64,000 nt of DNA, taken from NCBI GenBank assembly GCA_020639295.1, contig JACKGY010000008.1:186001-250000 (forward strand). Reading direction: 5' to 3'. The first letter of the stretch is position 1; each line of letters opens with the position of its first letter. Below are positions 60,870 through 64,000 of this stretch, piece after piece. The position numbers were made by a program, and so were the translations under genes. The notes below the pieces were generated by a model that was given only the letters and a program-made list of their open reading frames with translations, did no database searches and was not told where the DNA came from. This stretch comes from Planctomycetota bacterium (GTDB lineage Bacteria; Planctomycetota; GCA-002687715; DRQF01).

Positions 60870-62039
60870 TCAGGGTCGCGGCAGGATGAAGCTGAGCAGG
60901 AGCCGGGAGTTCGGACGATCGCTCGGCCGGCTGGCGGCACCCTCGGCCCGGGCATAGAGGCGGAGCTTCAGGCCGGCGCGGCCCTCGAGCCGCCGGATCA
61001 GTTCCTCGGCCGATTGCCGGGCGAGCTCGAGTTCGACCCAGACCCCGTTCTCGTCGTCACCCGCCTCGTCGCCATCCAGCTTGACGATGGGCGTCACCTT
61101 GAGCTTGATCCCGAGCCGGCGGGCCTCGGCCTCGAGTCCCGCGAGCGAGCCGGGACCGAGCAGCAGGTAGCTTCGGTCCGGGCTGCGCGGTTTCGCCTGG
61201 CCGGCGCCCCGGCGCTCACCCTTGGCCTCGTCGACACCCTTCTCGGGCGTCTTGTTGCCTTCGTCCTTCAGGCGCGGGGCCTCGCCCTGGTCGGCACCCA
61301 TCGCCTTGGCGCCGGGCGCCCCCAGGGCGCCGTCCTCCGCGGCCGGGGCAGCCGTCGCGCCATCGAGGAAGGCCTCGGTCTCGGCCCGGGGCTCGACCGG
61401 CTCCATCCCCCGCTTACGGACCTGGGCCCCGGCGCGATCGAGGAAGCCGCCCCAGTGGTCGAGGACCCGCTCCTCGCCCGCCTCGGCCTCCTCGTCGTCG
61501 TGTTCCTTGCCGATGGCGACGGACTTCTTGGCCACGGCCTCGGGCCGAGGTGCTCCGGCCTCCGCCGGAACGACGGGTTCCTCGCTCTTGCCTTCCAGGC
61601 CGCCGGCGGCGGGACCGACCTCCTTGTCCTTCGCGAGGCGGTCACCGTCCTCGGCCTCGAGCAGGGCACGCTCGGAGGCCTCGGGCATCTCGAGCCGGCT
61701 CTCCTCGACCATGACGAAGACGGTGAGGCCGATGAGCAGCGCGGCCGCCACGGCCGGCAGGGCACGGAAGCGGCCGAAGAACCGCCGGCCCCGCGGGGCC
61801 GGTGGCCGGCCCGACGCCAACTCGGCGCGGAAGGCCGCGCGCAATTCGTCGAGCAGACCGTCCGGAGCGGGAGCCGGGCCGATCGCGTTCAGATCCGAGA
61901 CCAGGAGGGACAGGGACTCGAAGGCACGCGCGCAATCCGGGCAACGATCGAGCTCGGCCTCGACCTGGAGCCTCTCCGCCTCGGTCAGCTGACCGTCGAG
62001 GTAGAGAGAAAGGCGGTCCTGGCAGTCGCGGCAGTCCAT
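60870..62039 (-). CDS. Anti-sigma factor with zinc-finger-like N-terminus
   Basis: A 389-aa single-pass membrane protein. The N-terminus has the zf-HC2-like pattern CRDCQDRLSLYLDGQL and DRCPDCARAF, binding sigma in the cytoplasm, though the usual histidine is not obvious. The membrane helix is FRALPAVAAALLIGLTVFVM. The extracytoplasmic part (about 125-389) is long, Ala/Glu/Gly-rich and low complexity, followed by a small folded domain (SYLLLGPGSLAGLEAEARRL, KLRLYARAE). The start at 62039 overlaps the sigma gene stop as TGATG; a GTG at 62042 is possible. Release of sigma by cleavage after a signal is inferred from family behaviour. Confidence 0.85.
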   Translation of the reverse strand: MDCRDCQDRLSLYLDGQLTEAERLQVEAELDRCPDCARAFESLSLLVSDLNAIGPAPAPDGLLDELRAAFRAELASGRPPAPRGRRFFGRFRALPAVAAALLIGLTVFVMVEESRLEMPEASERALLEAEDGDRLAKDKEVGPAAGGLEGKSEEPVVPAEAGAPRPEAVAKKSVAIGKEHDDEEAEAGEERVLDHWGGFLDRAGAQVRKRGMEPVEPRAETEAFLDGATAAPAAEDGALGAPGAKAMGADQGEAPRLKDEGNKTPEKGVDEAKGERRGAGQAKPRSPDRSYLLLGPGSLAGLEAEARRLGIKLKVTPIVKLDGDEAGDDENGVWVELELARQSAEELIRRLEGRAGLKLRLYARAEGAASRPSDRPNSRLLLSFILPRP

Positions 62040-62635
62040 CACGCGTCCTGGTCGAAGAAGTCGCCGAGACGCGACTTCAGTTCCATCCTGGCCCGGTGCA
62101 AGCGGGACCTCACGGTCCCCACCGGCAGCTCGAGGAGTTCGGCCATCTCCTCGTACGATCGGCGGTCGAGGTCGCGTAGCACGACGACCTCGCGAAAATC
62201 CGGCGGCAGGTCCCGGATCGCCCGGGCGACCGCGAGCCGGCGCTCGGTCGAAGCCGCCTCGCGCGCCGGGTCGGCGGCATCGGGCGCCGCGACCTCGAGA
62301 CTGGCGCCGTCGTCGTCGAGCGGCTGGTCGAGGGACAGGCGCGGATTCGGCCGCGAGCGTTCCCTGCGGAACTCCGAGGCCACCAGGTTCCGGGCGATGC
62401 GATAGAGCCAGGTGTAGAAGGCGGCATCACCCGAGAAGGCCTCGAGCCCGCGCCAGGCGCGAAGGAAGGCCTCCTGGCACAAGTCCTCCACCTGGTCGCG
62501 GTCACGCAGCATCCGCGCCATGGCCCCGAAGAGCCGCCCATGATGGCGGCGCATCAGTTCCTCGAAGGCCTCCGGACGCCGTTCCGGGCCCGCCAGGCGG
62601 ACCAGTTCGGCTTCCTCGAGCGCTTCGAGATCCAT
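62039..62635 (-). CDS. ECF-type RNA polymerase sigma factor
   Basis: A 198-aa group 4 sigma factor. Region 2 (about 15-80): FEELMRRHHGRLFGAMARML, QVEDLCQEAFLRAWRGLEAF, FYTWLYRIARNLVASEFRRE. Region 4 (about 128-190): AIRDLPPDFREVVVLRDLDRR, SYEEMAELLELPVGTVRSRL. A linker of about 45 residues separates them. A downstream anti-sigma gene overlaps it by one base. AAGGAG lies 8 nt before the ATG. It is immediately next to the microcompartment genes, but the regulon is unknown. Confidence 0.92.
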   Translation of the reverse strand: MDLEALEEAELVRLAGPERRPEAFEELMRRHHGRLFGAMARMLRDRDQVEDLCQEAFLRAWRGLEAFSGDAAFYTWLYRIARNLVASEFRRERSRPNPRLSLDQPLDDDGASLEVAAPDAADPAREAASTERRLAVARAIRDLPPDFREVVVLRDLDRRSYEEMAELLELPVGTVRSRLHRARMELKSRLGDFFDQDA

Positions 62636-62738
62636 GTCACGGCTCCTTGGACCCAGGTCGAACGATCAGGTTCCGAAAAAGACGGCGGCGGGTGTTCACC
62701 CGGCCGTCGGCCACGCCAGCGTCACCGGTCGACCCCGG

Positions 62739-63335
62739 TCAGGGAAAGGGGCTGAAGGGCGACCGGGGCTCGAGTAGATGACGGACGAGCAGCGGATCGG
62801 GATTCGGAATCAGGCTGGCGTCGTGGAAACCGCCCCGTCCCTCGGCCAGGGTCCGCCCGGCCTCCAGGGCCGCCTCCACCGAGGACACCTCACCGGTGAT
62901 GCTGAAGAAGGCATGGCCGAAGAGGCCCATCGCCAGCCGGAGTTCGATCAGTTCGACCTCGGCCGCCTTCAGGGCGCGATCGAGCGCCGCGAGGCAATCG
63001 GCCAGGTTGATGGTCTCCAGCAGTCCCACGGCGTCGATCTCGGGCTGGCGCAGCTCGAAGAGACCGCTCAGGAGCTGCGGGTGCGGGGCCGCCAGTTCGA
63101 GCCGGCCCACCAGGCGATCGCCGGCGCGCTCGGCCGCCCGGGCGGCGGCTCTCTGAACCGCCTCCACCTCGCCCTCGAAGAGCAGGACCCAGCGGGCCGG
63201 GTCCACGGGCCGAGCGACCAGGACGGTCACGACCGCTTCCTTGATCAGGGCGTCGGCGGCGACGACTCCGCGTGGAATCGACGCCACCTCGATCAACCCG
63301 AGCGCCCTGTCCTCGGCCGGCCTCATCGCCTGCAT
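62739..63335 (-). CDS. BMC-T tandem-domain microcompartment shell protein
   Basis: A 198-aa protein with two consecutive BMC folds. First domain (about 12-90): ALGLIEVASIPRGVVAADAL, VTVLVARPVDPARWVLLFEG, EVEAVQRAAARAAERAGDRL. Second (about 101-190): DAVGLLETINLADCLAALDR, VELIELRLAMGLFGHAFFSI, GEVSSVEAALEAGRT. Trimers of such proteins tile the shell of bacterial microcompartments as pseudo-hexamers, some with gated pores. An ATG at 63326 is an alternative start. The gene is 25 nt downstream of a EutN/CcmL-like gene and on the same strand, so the main locus extends beyond the right edge. Confidence 0.88.
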   Translation of the reverse strand: MQAMRPAEDRALGLIEVASIPRGVVAADALIKEAVVTVLVARPVDPARWVLLFEGEVEAVQRAAARAAERAGDRLVGRLELAAPHPQLLSGLFELRQPEIDAVGLLETINLADCLAALDRALKAAEVELIELRLAMGLFGHAFFSITGEVSSVEAALEAGRTLAEGRGGFHDASLIPNPDPLLVRHLLEPRSPFSPFP

Positions 63336-63360
63336 CGTTCAGACCCCGATCCCGTTGCGG

Positions 63361-64000
63361 TCAGCTCCCGCCGACCTCTTCGTCGTCGCCCCAGATGGCG
63401 TCGACGTCCTCGAATCCCGGCAGATCGTCGTCGCGCTCGACGACGTAGTCGATCGGCTCCTCCTCGGCCCCGGCGGCCGGAGGATCGAGTTCATCGGCCT
63501 CCCCTTCCGCGAGGGCGAAGAGGTCGCCGGTGGTCCCGTCCGCCGCGTCGTCCGGCGCGACCGCGGGAGCGGTCTTCTCCACGACCGCCTTCCGGGTCGA
63601 CGCCTTCTTCCTCGCAGACTTCTTGCTCGCCGCCTTCTTGCGGCTCGTGCTCTTCTTCCGCGCGGACCTTCCGGCGCTCGCGGTCTCCGGGGCCTCATCC
63701 TCGACCGCCGGTTCATCCCCGGCCTCGTCGGCCTCCTCCGGATCGAGCGCCGAGGCCCGGTCGCGATCGGCGCCGGGCGAAGTCGCGATCGGGAGGCCCG
63801 GGAGCGCCGGATCCCCGATCTCGACCTCGAGGTCGTCGATGACCGCGATCAGGGCGGCCTCGATCGCCGACTCCGGGTCGCCCAGCGCGTTCCGCGCCGC
63901 GCGCCCGAGGGTGACGAGGACGCGATCCCCGCGCCCGGCGCCGACCAGGTCGACGGCGACCAGGTCCTCGCGCCGGTGCCGGCCCTCCGGGCGGACGATC
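63361..64000 (-). CDS. EutN/CcmL-like vertex protein with long lysine-rich tail, 5' end outside
   Basis: Only the last 212 residues are visible; the start lies to the right. The first 60 visible residues (VAVDLVGAGRGDRVLVTLGR, ARNALGDPESAIEAALIAVI, then DDLEVEIGD) match the end of the EutN/CcmL pentamer fold that closes shell vertices. Normal members end there (about 85-100 aa). Here about 150 residues follow: an acidic/Ala linker, a basic segment with repeated RKK/SKK (SARKKSTSRKKAASKKSARK) like histone H1 tails, and a final acidic stretch (EEEPIDYVVERDDDLPGFED). The tail is likely disordered and may contact cargo or nucleic acid. TGA at 63361. Confidence 0.8.
   Translation of the reverse strand, partial: IVRPEGRHRREDLVAVDLVGAGRGDRVLVTLGRAARNALGDPESAIEAALIAVIDDLEVEIGDPALPGLPIATSPGADRDRASALDPEEADEAGDEPAVEDEAPETASAGRSARKKSTSRKKAASKKSARKKASTRKAVVEKTAPAVAPDDAADGTTGDLFALAEGEADELDPPAAGAEEEPIDYVVERDDDLPGFEDVDAIWGDDEEVGGS

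Overview
This is a GC-rich (by eye near 70% G+C) chromosomal segment from a Gram-negative (diderm) bacterium. The outer-membrane genes prove two membranes: lpxA, an lpxC-fabZ fusion, lpxB, an OmpH/Skp chaperone and bamA. A bacterial-microcompartment shell locus at the right edge, large secreted beta-helix and HEAT-repeat proteins, a type II pseudopilin and the fused LpxC-FabZ fit Planctomycetota or a related deep phylum. I cannot prove the phylum without a tree.

Layout. 1-13.4 kb: a secreted HEAT-like protein cut by the left edge, pabB-pabC (folate), xerC, a membrane HD-GYP protein, a pseudopilin with a HAMP membrane protein, PrkA kinase, and an MBOAT/SGNH-like acyltransferase pair. 13.4-26.7 kb is mostly lineage-specific: two tandem secreted beta-helix paralogues, a secreted helical protein, a PLP decarboxylase, a thioredoxin-like secreted protein whose frame is crossed by one TGA (candidate selenoprotein), a carboxypeptidase-regulatory-like exported protein and a pair of related membrane proteins. 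26.9-27.8 kb holds a small membrane gene, an integrase remnant and tRNA-Glu/tRNA-Lys. 27.9-30.9 kb is rpsB-tsf-pyrH-frr. 31-39 kb is the outer-membrane block (lpxB; then Gfo/Idh-lpxA-lpxC/fabZ-skp-bamA), bracketed by GC-rich hairpin repeats in opposite orientation. 39.7-45.4 kb is dnaB-rplI-rpsR-rpsF-pth-rplY-glmU (read right to left). Two tRNA-Gln genes follow, then cinA-tatC, a coiled-coil membrane protein, coaE-rho, a large HEAT protein, a lipoprotein, recG, a DUF1858-like protein, a SUMF1/FGE-fold protein, an XRE-cupin regulator, an ECF sigma/anti-sigma pair and two microcompartment shell genes (BMC-T and EutN/CcmL).

How the genes fit together. Most housekeeping genes sit in tight minus-strand operons with ATGA, GTGA or TGATG overlaps. 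Exported proteins repeatedly show a signal-peptide cleavage site of the form xxA|Q. The most striking observation is the in-frame TGA at 22447-22449, placed just after a signal peptide to give a predicted mature start Q-C-(Sec)-G-G. Others are the inverted repeat families around the lpx/bam block, the EutN/CcmL shell protein with a histone-like lysine-rich tail, and a TatC with an extra C-terminal domain.
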